A stretch of 64,000 nt of DNA from Actinomycetes bacterium (GCA_021793235.1 JAJYTD010000014.1:32012-96011); one strand, 5' to 3'. Shown: positions 8,631 through 17,684, counted from the stretch's first letter. Notes: generated by a model from the sequence alone, not told the origin. Made by a program: numbers and translations.

Positions 8631-9917
8631 ATGACCACAATGGCGATGTCCACCGCGAAGCTCCCCCTGTACACGCTCGACCTGGTGAGGCGGTACTGGG
8701 CGCCTCTGCTGTGCGTCTATGCGGTGGGGACCTTCGCGCACGACATGCTGATCCGGGGCATGGTGTGGGTCTCTGAGGAAGACACGATCCTGCCGCTCGT
8801 CGGATTGAGCATCTCGGTGCTGATCACACTGGCGACCACCATCCTCATGTTCCACATGCTCCGTCCGGGACTGCCCGCCGTGGACACGGAGCTGATCGGA
8901 ACGGCGCGCGCCGCCGACCACAGTAGCTTCAGCAAGCGGGAACGGCATGTGGTGGACGCGGTGGCGATGGCCATCCTGCCCTTTCTCGTCTTCTACAGCG
9001 CGTGGGGGATGTTCGGCGAGGAGTTCCGCCTCTACAGCGTCTCCCTGCTCAACGAGCGCGGCCTCGAGGCATACGCGGAACCGACCGAACTCAACGCGTT
9101 CGGCGTGCCGCTCGTGGTCGCGCTGGCCTCATGGGGCCTGCGTATCCTCGTCGAACGTTTCTACAAGCGCAACGAGAACAAGTTCCTCGGCATGCTGGTG
9201 GCGCTGTTCGAAGCGAACTGGATGTTCTTCGCGGTCTTCTCGGTGGCCCAACTGATCAGCAACTCCAAGACGTGGGTCTCCGGCCGGGAGGTCGTGGCCT
9301 CCCTGCAGTACGCGACAGTCGACCTGACGAGGTGGCTGGGCGATCTCACCGCGCTCCCCGTGGAGGCGGGCTACCTCGCGCTGCTGGGAGCGATCGCGAC
9401 GGGGTGGGGGCACCTGAAGGACGGGCTCTTCGAACCGCTGCTGTGGCTGGCGATCGCCGCGGTCGTGTTCGGCGCCGAGGTCGACCGGCACGAGTCGCTG
9501 TTCCGCAAAGGTACGAGGGGCGCCCAGATCGAGGAGGTCGTCACCCGTCCATCCGGCTTCATCCGCGGTGTCACCAGGTTCACCAGTCGGGACATGCTGG
9601 ACAAGTACATGCCCGTCTTCAACGCTCTCCGCTTCGTCCTGCGTGTGGGGCCGGTGTTCTGCCTCTCCTTCTGCCTCTACTACGTCCTGGTGGAGCTCGC
9701 GTTCAGTTGGCTGCACCGCGGAATACTCGTCTTCATCGGGCCGAATGAATTCCTGGGCTGGTGGTGGCAGTGGCTGCTACCGATCGACTTCGCGGTGGAG
9801 GCCTTGCATGAGCTGGTGCGGGTCTGTCTGCTCGCGGCGACGTTCGAGCTGACGCTGCGCCTGGTGGCGACCAAGAGCACCGGCCGCCGGGCACGCCGGC
9901 ACAGCCGCGCCGTCTGA
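8631..9917 (+). CDS. Polytopic membrane protein of unknown function
   Basis: A 428-residue protein with about eight or nine hydrophobic segments, for example YWAPLLCVYAVGTFAHDMLI, LVGLSISVLITLATTILM, FGVPLVVALASWGLRILV and FCLSFCLYYVLVELAFSW. A large soluble loop with FRKGTRGAQIEEVV lies between segments seven and eight. The Arg-rich end (STGRRARRHSRAV) is probably cytoplasmic. I recognise no transporter or enzyme signature. ATG 8631 is preferred to TTG 8622; TAGGAT (8616-8621) may be a -10 box with a very short leader. It is divergent from the NUDIX gene. Confidence 0.7.
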   Translation: MTTMAMSTAKLPLYTLDLVRRYWAPLLCVYAVGTFAHDMLIRGMVWVSEEDTILPLVGLSISVLITLATTILMFHMLRPGLPAVDTELIGTARAADHSSFSKRERHVVDAVAMAILPFLVFYSAWGMFGEEFRLYSVSLLNERGLEAYAEPTELNAFGVPLVVALASWGLRILVERFYKRNENKFLGMLVALFEANWMFFAVFSVAQLISNSKTWVSGREVVASLQYATVDLTRWLGDLTALPVEAGYLALLGAIATGWGHLKDGLFEPLLWLAIAAVVFGAEVDRHESLFRKGTRGAQIEEVVTRPSGFIRGVTRFTSRDMLDKYMPVFNALRFVLRVGPVFCLSFCLYYVLVELAFSWLHRGILVFIGPNEFLGWWWQWLLPIDFAVEALHELVRVCLLAATFELTLRLVATKSTGRRARRHSRAV

Positions 9918-10078
9918 GGAGCGAATCGAATCGCGCCCGTCCGGTTCCGGTAAAGAGCCGGCTTCTGCCTGCGCTGCGGTACACACGTCTGAGCAGGCCA
10001 GCCGATTCGGCCGATCGGGCGGGCTATCCGTTCGGCCACCGTCCCCGGACCGGTGGCCTCGGTCACTACCGCCGTGCC

Positions 10079-10110
10079 GTTTCCCCCCGCCCGATCGGGC
10101 GGGGGGAAAC
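10079..10110. terminator. 32-bp perfect palindrome between convergent genes
   Basis: The sequence is its own reverse complement over 32 bp (arms G-TTT-CCCCCC-GCCC-GA), ending in AAA/TTT. It sits 3 nt from the stop of the minus-strand gene and can act as a bidirectional terminator. Confidence 0.7.
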
Positions 10111-10112
10111 AG

Positions 10113-11057
10113 TCAGTCCTGCTGCTCGAATAGCAGTACCCCTGGGCGGGGCTTCTCTGCGTCCGTGCTGGTTTTGGCGCCGACCTCGAAGCTCAGCTTC
10201 TTCGCCGCGTCCTTTGGTACCAGATAGCTGACGACAAGGCCGGTCTCCTCCCCGGCGGGGATCGGGTCGCCCCCCGCATTGGTGCAGCCGGACACGACCG
10301 AACCCACGTCCTCGGGCAGTGGTCGGCCGCTGAACTCCACCGTCGGATCCCAACTCCGCCCCTGATCGTCCACGGCGCGGAACTGGCAGGACAGCAGCAG
10401 CTCGCTCGCTCGTTCGTCGCTGGGGGTCACTTTGAAGACGGCATCGACCAGCTCCAGCCCTTTGGGCAAGGGAGCGCCTCCGGTCTCACCGAACACCGCT
10501 CCGCGGAACTCCCAGTCGCTGCCGGCCAGTGTGGCGGTGGTCCCGGAGACGAGCTCCGCCTCCGGCGGCATGGCACCACGTTCGAGCATCGTTCGGCGCT
10601 CCAGCCACCAAGGAACGCCCATAGCCAGGGGTAGCAGCACGAACAGCGCTAAGACGTAGGGCAACTGGAGCCGCTTCCACAGGGGCATGGCGCGCTTTGC
10701 CCGCGGCGAGGGCGCAGGGGGCGGCGGTGGCCCCTGGTGCATCGGCGGACCGGGCTGCATCCGCCCGTCCGGAGGGCCGTAGTGCCCTGGAGGCCCTGGA
10801 GGTCCCGGAGGCCCTGGAGGTCCCGGAGGCCCTGGAGGCCCTGGAGGTCCCGGAGGCATGGGAGGGCCGTAGGGGCCGGGATAGCCCGGAGGTGCGGGAT
10901 GGCCGTGCGCTCCCGGAGGCGGAGCGTAGGGGCCCGGTGGTGGTCCGGGAGGACCGGGCCGGCCGGGAGGGGGGCCGTGCGGACCCTGGGGCCCATGGCT
11001 TCCGGGAGGGAGGAAGCCGGGCTGCTGCGCCCGGCGGCGGGGATCATTGGGGTGCAT
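10113..11057 (-). CDS. Membrane-anchored protein with collagen-like GPP tail
   Basis: Residues 1-115 are an Arg/Pro-rich leader that becomes a collagen-like run of Gly-Pro-Pro triplets. A basic stretch and one transmembrane helix follow ([20 protein letters not shown], about residues 135-155). The C-terminal 150 residues form a predicted extracellular beta-rich domain with two Cys (LLLSCQF, VVSGCTN). This is a type II topology: repeat tail inside, domain outside. It is the last gene of an operon of three proteins with similar layout. Function unknown. The start at ATG 11057 has AGGGGAGA upstream. Confidence 0.7.
   Translation of the reverse strand: MHPNDPRRRAQQPGFLPPGSHGPQGPHGPPPGRPGPPGPPPGPYAPPPGAHGHPAPPGYPGPYGPPMPPGPPGPPGPPGPPGPPGPPGPPGHYGPPDGRMQPGPPMHQGPPPPPAPSPRAKRAMPLWKRLQLPYVLALFVLLPLAMGVPWWLERRTMLERGAMPPEAELVSGTTATLAGSDWEFRGAVFGETGGAPLPKGLELVDAVFKVTPSDERASELLLSCQFRAVDDQGRSWDPTVEFSGRPLPEDVGSVVSGCTNAGGDPIPAGEETGLVVSYLVPKDAAKKLSFEVGAKTSTDAEKPRPGVLLFEQQD
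10780..10860 (-). repeat. 9-nt tandem repeat encoding Gly-Pro-Pro
   Basis: Units close to GGCCCTGGA / GGTCCCGGA follow one another about eight times. Each encodes a Gly-Pro-Pro-type triplet in the minus-strand gene. Copy number is likely to vary between strains. Confidence 0.8.
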
Positions 11058-11070
11058 GTCCTGCTCTCCC

Positions 11071-11685
11071 CTAACGTCTCTCGGCGGGCGTGATGGTCAC
11101 GGTCTCCTCGGCCTGGTCGACCATGTCGGCGAGTTCGGCACCGTAAAGCCCAAGATCCACATTGGCCTGGGCGGACAGCCGGTCCTGGCCGCCTTTGCCG
11201 AGGCGTATGCGAAAAGTCGGGTCGGTGAGGCGCTCCTTGGGGACCTCGAACGCAACGGCGCCGTAGACGGGGATGCCCGGGTCGAACACCGCTCCCGTCC
11301 CGCCGAAGGCGTTCAACGGCAATTTGCTCATGGAGTAGGTGTAGCCGTCGCCGGTGTCCAGATCAGCTTGCACGTTTCTCAAGGTGTCCGATGTCGATGT
11401 GACCGTGGCCCAGACGATCACCCAGATCTCCTCCGTCTCGAAGGAAGCCTGGATGCCTGAGTCGTCCCCGTCGGCGATGGATTGGGTGATCTGGACCTTC
11501 TCGACCTTGATGGTGTAGCGGTCGGCGTCAATGGTGGAACCGATATCGCCGGAGGAGGCGATCGGTTCCGTCTGGTCCGAATCGGAGAGGATCAGCGAGT
11601 GCGCTCCCATGATCAGGGCGAGCAGCACCAGGCTGAGGACCGCGGTCAGCGCACGGTGGACGAAGGATCCGGACATGGCGTTCAC
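11071..11685 (-). CDS. Membrane-anchored extracellular protein (paralogue 2 of 3)
   Basis: 204 residues: a single hydrophobic helix near the N-terminus ([20 protein letters not shown], residues 12-31) followed by a soluble, beta-rich domain ([40 protein letters not shown]). The pattern resembles exported DUF4352-like domains, though I cannot assign it firmly. The ATG overlaps the stop codon of the upstream gene (ATGA), so translation is probably coupled. 13 nt separate it from the collagen-like gene. Confidence 0.65.
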   Translation of the reverse strand: MNAMSGSFVHRALTAVLSLVLLALIMGAHSLILSDSDQTEPIASSGDIGSTIDADRYTIKVEKVQITQSIADGDDSGIQASFETEEIWVIVWATVTSTSDTLRNVQADLDTGDGYTYSMSKLPLNAFGGTGAVFDPGIPVYGAVAFEVPKERLTDPTFRIRLGKGGQDRLSAQANVDLGLYGAELADMVDQAEETVTITPAERR

Positions 11686-12290
11686 CCCTTCTCAAAAGGA
11701 AGGGAGACATTGGCGATGACCTTGTCGGTGGGAAACCAGCTCTCACTCTGGTCGGTGAACCCCGACTTAAGCTCGGCACCCATGATGGTGAAGGCGACTC
11801 CTTCGAACTTTTCCGGATCGGTCTCCTCCTCGGGCATCGGCCACGTGAGCACGACCTCCTCGGGCATCTCCGGCTGGATCATTCCGGCGGGAGTGTCGGG
11901 GCGCCGTTCAAGGAACGCGGAGGTCGCCTTGAGCTCCACATCGCCGGGAGTCAGCTTCGGGTTCAGGATCAGGCGGAGCTCCGCCGGCCAGAAGGGTTCG
12001 GTGTGGTGCGACGTGAGGTCGGCCCGCACCCGTACTTCCAACGTACCGAGGATCTCGTTCTCGACGAGTTCGGCCTCGTGCAGGGTGATCGTGAACATGT
12101 CGTTGGTGACGGGCGTTCCCGGATCGGTGAGGGGAGGCTTCGCGGGGGCCAGTCCGCCCAATGCCCAGATGAGAAGTATGGCCCCGCCGGCCACCGCCGT
12201 GCCCACGAGAACAATGGCGGCGCGCAGGGGGCCGCTTCTGGGCAGCAGGCTGCCAGGGCCGTCATCAAAGTCAGGAGCGTGGTGTGCCAC
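11682..12290 (-). CDS. Membrane-anchored extracellular protein (paralogue 1 of 3)
   Basis: First gene of the three-gene operon. One transmembrane helix (AAIVLVGTAVAGGAILLIWAL, about residues 24-44 from GTG 12290) is followed by a soluble domain with the same strand rhythm as its neighbours (FTITLHEAELVENEILG, LEVRVRADLTSHH, WFPTDKVIANVSLPF). GTG 12290 (MAHHAPDFDDGPG) and TTG 12311 are both possible starts; neither has a good Shine-Dalgarno sequence. Shared topology and order suggest the three products act together at the cell surface. Function unknown. Confidence 0.6.
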   Translation of the reverse strand: MAHHAPDFDDGPGSLLPRSGPLRAAIVLVGTAVAGGAILLIWALGGLAPAKPPLTDPGTPVTNDMFTITLHEAELVENEILGTLEVRVRADLTSHHTEPFWPAELRLILNPKLTPGDVELKATSAFLERRPDTPAGMIQPEMPEEVVLTWPMPEEETDPEKFEGVAFTIMGAELKSGFTDQSESWFPTDKVIANVSLPFEKG

Positions 12291-12623
12291 GAGGAAGAAG
12301 TCTAGAGGCAACTATCCGTTTCGGGGCTTTCGCGGCCTGATGAGGACAGAAGCTCAAGGTGTGGAACCGAACGAGGGCGGGAAGCATCAGGTGCCGGCTC
12401 GGGGAGCGGGCCGACCGGGTACCGCTGGAGATCACCGAGCTCGCGGTTCCAACTCTGGATAAATCAGGTGTAAGTGGACTGAAAGCGGCACGCAAGACGC
12501 CCTCTCTAGGGTGAATCCTGTTCGGCGAGACCGGTATCCGCAGGAGGACGGCCTGCGGGCACCGGTCCGGCGTTCGTCAGGGTCCGGGGCCGTCGGCCCC
12601 TCGCTTGCTGGAACGGATGGGTG
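12291..12623. other. Upstream region between divergent genes
   Basis: No gene seen. It lies between the membrane-protein operon (leftward) and the two small acidic-protein genes (rightward), so promoters for both should be here, but I see no unambiguous hexamer pair. Confidence 0.35.
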
Positions 12624-12827
12624 ATGGGGCAGATGCTGGTTGCGGAGCCGGACCGGGTCGATGCCGAGTTCCTGGAGACTGTGGCGGGTCTGGGGATGCT
12701 GGATCCGGTGGTTCGCGCGGCCGCCAAGGCCAGTCCTTTCAGCGATGACGACGAGCCTGTACGGCAGGACGACATGGAGCCGTTCGAGGATGACGACCTT
12801 GATGACACGGTCGTCGATTGGCCTTAG
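12624..12827 (+). CDS. Small acidic protein A, paralogue of the next gene
   Basis: 67 residues from ATG 12624 (an in-frame GTG precedes it), with GGATGG upstream. The sequence starts MGQMLVAEPDRVDAEFLETV, has a short helix-like core (VDAEFLETVAG, then AAAKASPFSDD), and ends in a very acidic tail (EPFEDDDLDDTVVDWP). The core aligns with the next gene (VDEEFAKIVAG, AKAHPFQD), so the two are tandem duplicates. I know no family for it. Position directly upstream of a SARP/NB-ARC/TPR regulator suggests a partner, ligand or precursor peptide of that regulator, which is inference only. Confidence 0.55.
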   Translation: MGQMLVAEPDRVDAEFLETVAGLGMLDPVVRAAAKASPFSDDDEPVRQDDMEPFEDDDLDDTVVDWP

Positions 12828-12864
12828 GGTTTCGCGGGATCTGATCGAGAGCGGAGAAGTACGT

Positions 12865-13062
12865 ATGGGGCAGCAGTCGAGTTCCGGCCTGTGGTGCGTG
12901 GACGAGGAGTTCGCGAAGATCGTGGCCGGCGTGCAGGGGGCGCTCGTCGCGAAAGCGCATCCCTTCCAGGACCCTGTGCCGGAAGAGCAGGAGCGGGACG
13001 AAGAAAGCTCCAAGGAGGACTCTGCGGCCACAGAGGAGGACGCGGAGAAGTCCGCCGGCTGA
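12865..13062 (+). CDS. Small acidic protein B, paralogue of the preceding gene
   Basis: 65 residues from ATG 12865 with GGAGAAG five nucleotides upstream, which makes this start secure. It begins MGQQSSSGLWCVDEEFAKIV, shares VD-x-EF-x3-VAG and AKA-x-PF with its upstream neighbour, and ends with a Glu/Ser/Lys-rich tail (EEQERDEESSKEDSAATEED). Its single cysteine is not conserved in the partner. The low-complexity charged tail and conserved central segment could suit a secreted peptide precursor or a small protein-protein interaction module; nothing seen decides between them. Confidence 0.6.
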   Translation: MGQQSSSGLWCVDEEFAKIVAGVQGALVAKAHPFQDPVPEEQERDEESSKEDSAATEEDAEKSAG

Positions 13063-13169
13063 TCGGCAACTCGCCACCGTGGCTCCAGTACTTGAGGGAG
13101 GGAGGTACCGGAGCGCGATGGCGGTCTATCGATATCGAATGATTCCTCATGTACCGCAAATGGCCTTGC

Positions 13170-13175
13170 TACAGT
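13170..13175 (+). promoter_or_regulatory. Candidate -10 box of leaderless SARP gene
   Basis: TACAGT lies 7 nt before GTG 13183. No Shine-Dalgarno sequence precedes that GTG, so a leaderless message is likely. No convincing -35 is visible. Confidence 0.4.
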
Positions 13176-13182
13176 GCCATTT

Positions 13183-16100
13183 GTGGAATTTGGTGTCCTC
13201 GGGCCGATTTCGGCGTGGTATGGCGGCGAACCGGTCTCCGTCGGCGGGCCGAGACAACGATGTGTACTGGGGGCGCTACTCGTCAATCTCGGCCAGGAGG
13301 TGACGGTCGAGCGGCTGATCGACTACCTCTGGGACGACAACCCGCCCCGGACGGCACGTTCGGTCATCCAGGTCCAGGTTTCGCATCTGCGCCGGGCCTT
13401 CCCTGACGTGATCCACACTACAGCAGGCGGGTACCTGGCCAGGGTCGATCCAGAACGGGTCGACCTGCACCGGTTCCGCGGCCTGGTCGCACAGGCGCTC
13501 GCCGCTGAGGATCCCGCTGCGGCCGTCCTGCTCTGGGAGCGCGCACTCGCGTGCTGGCGGGGCAAGCCGTTCTCGGGGACGGGGTCTGACCGACTGTGGT
13601 ACACGGTGTGTCGCCCGCTGCTGGAAGAGCACTGGGCCGCGGTCACGGGATGGGCGGAATGCGCTTTCTCGCTGCACCGCTATTCGGAGATCATTACCCG
13701 CGTCACCCCGCTCGTGCGTGAGGACCCTCTGCGGGAACGGTTGCAGTACCTGCTCATCGCCGCTCTGCATAAGAGCGGGCAGCGAGCGTCAGCACTCACC
13801 GTGTTCCACGAGACCCGGAAGTATCTGGCCGAGGAGCTCGGAGTCGATCCGAGTCCCGAAGTCATGGAGCTCCACCAGCAGATCCTGCGGGATATGGACG
13901 GTGCGGCGGAAGCGTCGCCAAGCTCTCCCGCCTCGGTTTCAGCGCGAGAAGCGCTGCCGCCCGCCGCAGACGAGAATCCCCCGGAGCTGGTGGCGCGTAA
14001 CGATCTGCCTCGCGATACTCCTGACTTCACCGGTCGAGAACATGATCTGGCAGAGATCCTGCGCGTGGACGAGGGAAAAGAGAAGCGCGCGGAAATATCG
14101 GTCATCACCGGTCCGGGAGGTGCGGGAAAGACGACTCTGGCCGTTCATGCGGCGCATCGGATCGCTGAACGCTATCCCGATGGACAGTTATTCATTGATC
14201 TCCACGGATACACGGTGGACCAGGACCCGTTGGGTGCTTTCTCTGCGCTCGGGATTCTACTGCGGGCCATCGGCCTCTCTCCGAAGGCAGTTCCGGATTC
14301 GCTTGAAGAGCGATCTGCTCTTTGGCGAAGTATGCTGGCGGGAAAGCGCGTCCTCGTCGTTTTGGACAACGCCATAAATTTCGCCCAGGTGAGTCCGCTG
14401 CTCTCGGCGGCACCCGGTTCGTTCACGATTATCACGACGCGAAATGACCTTCCGGGGCTGAGCGGTGCCCGGTATTTGTCTTTGGGAATGTTCAGCGAGG
14501 ATTCATCTCTTCAGTTCTTCTCCGCTGTCCTGGGAGATGACCGTGTCAAGCAGGAGTACGATCGGGCGCTGGACGTCGTTCGTCTTTGCGGAGGGTTGCC
14601 GCTCGCACTGCGCATCGTTGTCGGACGAATGCTCAACCGTCCGCAGTGGACTTTCTCCCATATCAGGCAGCGGCTGAGCGAGCATCGACGCAGATTCCGC
14701 GAATTACGCGTCGACGGGAAGAGCGTCGAGGCCGTGTTCGAGCTCTCGTATCAGAGCTTGAACGAAGGCCAGAAGACGACGTTCCTCTTCCTCGGAATGA
14801 TGATCGGAGGAAGCGTCGACCTGCACGGCGCAGCAGCGCTGCTGCACCGCGACCCTCCCGAAACCGATGATTTACTGCAGGAGCTGGTCAGTGTCCGGCT
14901 CCTGGACGAACCGGCTGCTGACCTCTACCGGTTCCACGACCTCATCGGCGCTTACGCACGGCAGAAGGCGCTGGCCGAACTCTCCGGGAACGAGATCGAC
15001 GCCGCGCGCGGGCGGCTCGCCGAGCACTACCTGGACATGGCCGACCGCGCCGCTGACTGGATAGGGCTGCGCGGCCACGAGTACGAGGTCGATTCGGCGA
15101 ACTCCTCACGGTACCGAAGCGAGTTCTATGATCGGGTCCATGCGGTTTCCTGGTTCGAGAGGAACCAGGAGAATCTCGCTTCGGTGGTCGATTTTTTCGC
15201 TGCCATCGGAGCTGGTGAACAAGCCTGGCAGCTTGCTGATTCGCTGTGGCGGTTCTATGCGACCTACGGCAGGACCGAACTGCTGATCTACACGCAGGAG
15301 AAAGCGCTTGCGGTGAGCCGTGCACAAGAGAACCGAAGGGGAAGCGCGGTCAGCCTGATCGGCTTGGGGATCGCCCATTGCATGGCCGGAAGGTTCGATG
15401 TGTCCCTTGCGCTGCTGAACGAGGCGCGAGAAATGCTGGAATCGATCGATGACCCGAGAGGGAAGGTCCGGGTATACGGGAATCTCGGCATGGTGTACGA
15501 GCGTGTCGGCCGGTTCCATGACGCCCTCTCGTGCTTCTGGAAGGTCTTCGAATATGCAGTGTCCGTGCAAGATGTCCGGCTGGAGGCGCTGCAAAGGATC
15601 AACATCGCGCTTATGTACCAGATCTTAGGAGACTGGGAAAAATGTATCGATTTCTGTGCGGCCTCGATCGAGCTCAAAGGTGATGAGGGGCAACTCGAGA
15701 CCCAGGCCGCCGCAATGCGCATCATGGGTGAAGTAAACGCCCATATGGGAAAGACCGATGAGTCGTTTCGGCAACTGAAGACGTCACTTGAGCTGACGCA
15801 GGCCCTTGGCGCACAATCAGAGGAGATCTACTGCCGCAACGGATTGGCCGTGGCCCTCCGTAAGGCGGGAAAAACCGACGATGCGATCGATTCGCATCTG
15901 CAGGCGCTGGAAATCGGTGAAGAACGCGCGTTGCACAGCGCGGACGCCGAGATTCTGACCGAGCTGGGGCTTACCTACGCGCAGGCAGCGCGATATGAGG
16001 ACGCACGGGTGTCCCATGAGCGGGCGCTCACCATCGCCAAGGAGCGGGGCGAGCGTCATGTAGAGGCACGCGCGCTCATGGGATTGGGCATGCTGCCGCG

Positions 16101-16239
16101 GGACGTGATCGAACGGGATGCCGCTGTCTCCTCCCTGGCCACCGCGGTGACCATCTTCGAAGAACTGGGCGTGCCCGAGGTAGGGAAAGCCAGAAGCGGA
16201 CTCCAGCGGTTGCGCGGCGAAGACAACGGCCAGGACTGA
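13183..16239 (+). CDS. SARP-type regulator with NB-ARC and TPR domains (AfsR/GutR-like)
   Basis: 1018 residues. MEFGVLGPISAW at the N-terminus opens a winged-helix SARP DNA-binding domain (to about 95), then a bacterial transcriptional activation domain (to about 245). An NB-ARC P-loop NTPase follows (GPGGAGKTTLAVHAA near residue 310, LVVLDNA as Walker B near 392). The C-terminal 350 residues are TPR repeats with W/Y/A-rich helical pairs. Such proteins activate nearby biosynthetic or developmental genes and use the NTPase/TPR half as a signal-sensing switch. The start GTG 13183 is chosen over GTG 13174 because SARP proteins begin this way. GC content is clearly below neighbouring genes, suggesting transfer. 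The immediate neighbours are the two small acidic proteins. Confidence 0.9.
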   Translation: MEFGVLGPISAWYGGEPVSVGGPRQRCVLGALLVNLGQEVTVERLIDYLWDDNPPRTARSVIQVQVSHLRRAFPDVIHTTAGGYLARVDPERVDLHRFRGLVAQALAAEDPAAAVLLWERALACWRGKPFSGTGSDRLWYTVCRPLLEEHWAAVTGWAECAFSLHRYSEIITRVTPLVREDPLRERLQYLLIAALHKSGQRASALTVFHETRKYLAEELGVDPSPEVMELHQQILRDMDGAAEASPSSPASVSAREALPPAADENPPELVARNDLPRDTPDFTGREHDLAEILRVDEGKEKRAEISVITGPGGAGKTTLAVHAAHRIAERYPDGQLFIDLHGYTVDQDPLGAFSALGILLRAIGLSPKAVPDSLEERSALWRSMLAGKRVLVVLDNAINFAQVSPLLSAAPGSFTIITTRNDLPGLSGARYLSLGMFSEDSSLQFFSAVLGDDRVKQEYDRALDVVRLCGGLPLALRIVVGRMLNRPQWTFSHIRQRLSEHRRRFRELRVDGKSVEAVFELSYQSLNEGQKTTFLFLGMMIGGSVDLHGAAALLHRDPPETDDLLQELVSVRLLDEPAADLYRFHDLIGAYARQKALAELSGNEIDAARGRLAEHYLDMADRAADWIGLRGHEYEVDSANSSRYRSEFYDRVHAVSWFERNQENLASVVDFFAAIGAGEQAWQLADSLWRFYATYGRTELLIYTQEKALAVSRAQENRRGSAVSLIGLGIAHCMAGRFDVSLALLNEAREMLESIDDPRGKVRVYGNLGMVYERVGRFHDALSCFWKVFEYAVSVQDVRLEALQRINIALMYQILGDWEKCIDFCAASIELKGDEGQLETQAAAMRIMGEVNAHMGKTDESFRQLKTSLELTQALGAQSEEIYCRNGLAVALRKAGKTDDAIDSHLQALEIGEERALHSADAEILTELGLTYAQAARYEDARVSHERALTIAKERGERHVEARALMGLGMLPRDVIERDAAVSSLATAVTIFEELGVPEVGKARSGLQRLRGEDNGQD

Positions 16240-16937
16240 GGCCGGTGCCGCCGCACGTTCACGGTGTGAAGCGCATGGCGGGGCGCCATCGCGGTCCTGG
16301 TGGGTGAGCGCTGGCGCCCGAAGTCATCTGGCCTTCTCACCTACCCTCGCCGAGGGTGCCGACCGCGGGCGGCGACGGGGCCGGCCATTGCGGCGGCGCC
16401 GAAGAACGAAGAAGACCGGGCGGGTGAACGCGGACCCGACGGCACCGATCCGCGAGCGGCCACGGTCTGCCCGTGTTCTTCGGCGGTTTTCGGAACACGG
16501 GCGTGCATGCGGGTGCAGCGGATCCACGCGGTTCACATATCTTTGCCGGCGTAGTTCCCTATCTCGGCCAGAACGAGCAGGGAGGCCGGTACGAGCGGGG
16601 CGGCCAAGAATTCTGCGATCGCCGTACGCGGATCTTCTCCGCTGCGGGCGCCGGAAGCCGGAGAGCGCACATGTCGTGTGTAAGGCCGGTCTTCTCCGCT
16701 GCGGGGTCGACCGCCGGAATGATCGCAGTCGACACGGACGTCCATCGGCCGGTCCTATCGCTCGCCTTCTCGCGGAGGTGCGTCCGTTCGCGGCCGGTCC
16801 CGTATCGGTGGAGAGACGGCAGCGAGCGCCGCTGAGCCGCTCCCGCGTGGCCGGCGTTTCCGGGTCTGTACGTGTGTGTCCGGGGCTGCTGCCGTGCACC
16901 ACGGCATTCACGGCCCTTGGTCTCCAAGGGGTGGATC
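16240..16937. other. 698-bp stretch without an intact gene
   Basis: No convincing gene on either strand. On the minus strand near 16533-16640 a frame reads AIAEFLAAPLVPASLLVLAE before a stop, which looks like a leftover membrane segment. The motif TCTTCTCCGCTGCGG is repeated about 60 bp apart (near 16631 and 16689). It is probably decayed accessory DNA. Confidence 0.35.
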
Positions 16938-17279
16938 TCATGGTGACGTATCTGGTCGTGATCGGGCATTCGGGGCGTTCCAGCGGCCGGAGCCGAACGC
17001 GGCGGCGTCGGTGTCGATCAGAGCGGCCTCGCGGTGGAAGAAGCAGAGTCGGTCGCTGCCCTCGCGCGGTTCGGCGCAACGGGGAGTGGCGCAGGCGTGG
17101 TCTCCCAGGTCCGTGCGGAAGGCTCGAATGTGTGTGGTGCAGTAGGGTTCGGTCGGCTCGGTGAGTTCGATGCAGTTGTGGACGGAGCACACGCGTGCCC
17201 CGTTGAGCCAGCGGGATAGGCGGACCCACCATGGGGAGGGCCGCAGGTCAGGGACAGGGACGTTGTTCGCGGCACCCAT
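16938..17279 (-). CDS. Small protein with two tandem Cys4-type/CxxH zinc knuckles
   Basis: 113 residues from ATG 17279, with GGAG eight nt upstream. Two copies of the same metal-binding pattern follow each other: C-SVHN-C-x10-C-TT-H and C-ATPR-C-x10-C-FF-H, each C-x4-C-x10-C-x2-H. Such knuckles are common as single zinc-binding modules in small actinobacterial and phage proteins and often bind nucleic acid. Here the tandem pair makes up most of the protein. Hydrophobic LRPSPWWVRLSRWL precedes them. Function unknown. It stands alone next to tRNA-Pro. Confidence 0.6.
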   Translation of the reverse strand: MGAANNVPVPDLRPSPWWVRLSRWLNGARVCSVHNCIELTEPTEPYCTTHIRAFRTDLGDHACATPRCAEPREGSDRLCFFHREAALIDTDAAAFGSGRWNAPNARSRPDTSP

Positions 17280-17555
17280 GGCTCCAACGTGAATCCGCAA
17301 ATGGTGCTCAGCAAGGGCAACGGCCGCTCCTGGCCGATCTTCTCTAGAGACGTTTCGTTGTACCCAGAGGCAGGGAAGCCAGCCGGTCAGCCCGCGAACG
17401 GTACCGATGCCGTCCTGGTCAGCCCCTGCCCCCTTCCGGACCGCCCTCATTCACGTTCTGATCCGCCCCGTTCATGTGATCGACGGGGGAGGGATCGGCC
17501 TCCCCATCCTCGCCGCCGTCTGTATTCCCGTGTGCGAGCACCCCCGAGGGTCCGC

Positions 17556-17561
17556 TAGACT
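17556..17561 (+). promoter_or_regulatory. -10 box of tRNA-Pro promoter
   Basis: TAGACT lies 14 nt upstream of the tRNA 5' end. The 17280-17575 interval otherwise shows nothing coding. Confidence 0.5.
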
Positions 17562-17575
17562 GTTCAACGTCGCAT

Positions 17576-17649
17576 CGGGGTGTAGCGCAGCTTGGCAGCG
17601 CGCTTCGTTCGGGACGAAGAGGTCGTGGGTTCAAATCCCGCCACCCCGA
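17576..17649 (+). tRNA. tRNA-Pro (anticodon CGG), integration target
   Basis: 74 nt with acceptor CGGGGTG/CACCCCG plus discriminator A, anticodon stem CTTCG/CGAAG around loop TTCGGGA (CGG) and T arm GTGGG-TTCAAAT-CCCGC. CCA is not encoded. The 3' half (from 17606) recurs at 23015-23061, marking it as the attachment site of an integrated element. The tRNA itself is intact. Confidence 0.95.
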
Positions 17650-17652
17650 CAG
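17606..17652 (+). repeat. Left attachment-site copy (tRNA-Pro 3' half)
   Basis: 47 bp identical to 23015-23061 except at three positions (A/G beside the anticodon stem, A/G in the T loop, C/T in the acceptor stem). Confidence 0.8.
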
Positions 17653-17684
17653 GTGACTAGGGGGCGTTCTCCCTGGTCAACGGT

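Noticed and set aside
12865..13062. Lanthipeptide precursor
   Set aside because: Only one cysteine and no Ser/Thr/Cys-rich C-terminus of the usual kind, and no lanthionine synthetase in the window.
16324..17232. 302-codon minus-strand and 286-codon plus-strand frames
   Set aside because: Arg/His/Pro-rich shadow translations with no start signal; the region looks non-coding apart from the zinc-knuckle gene.
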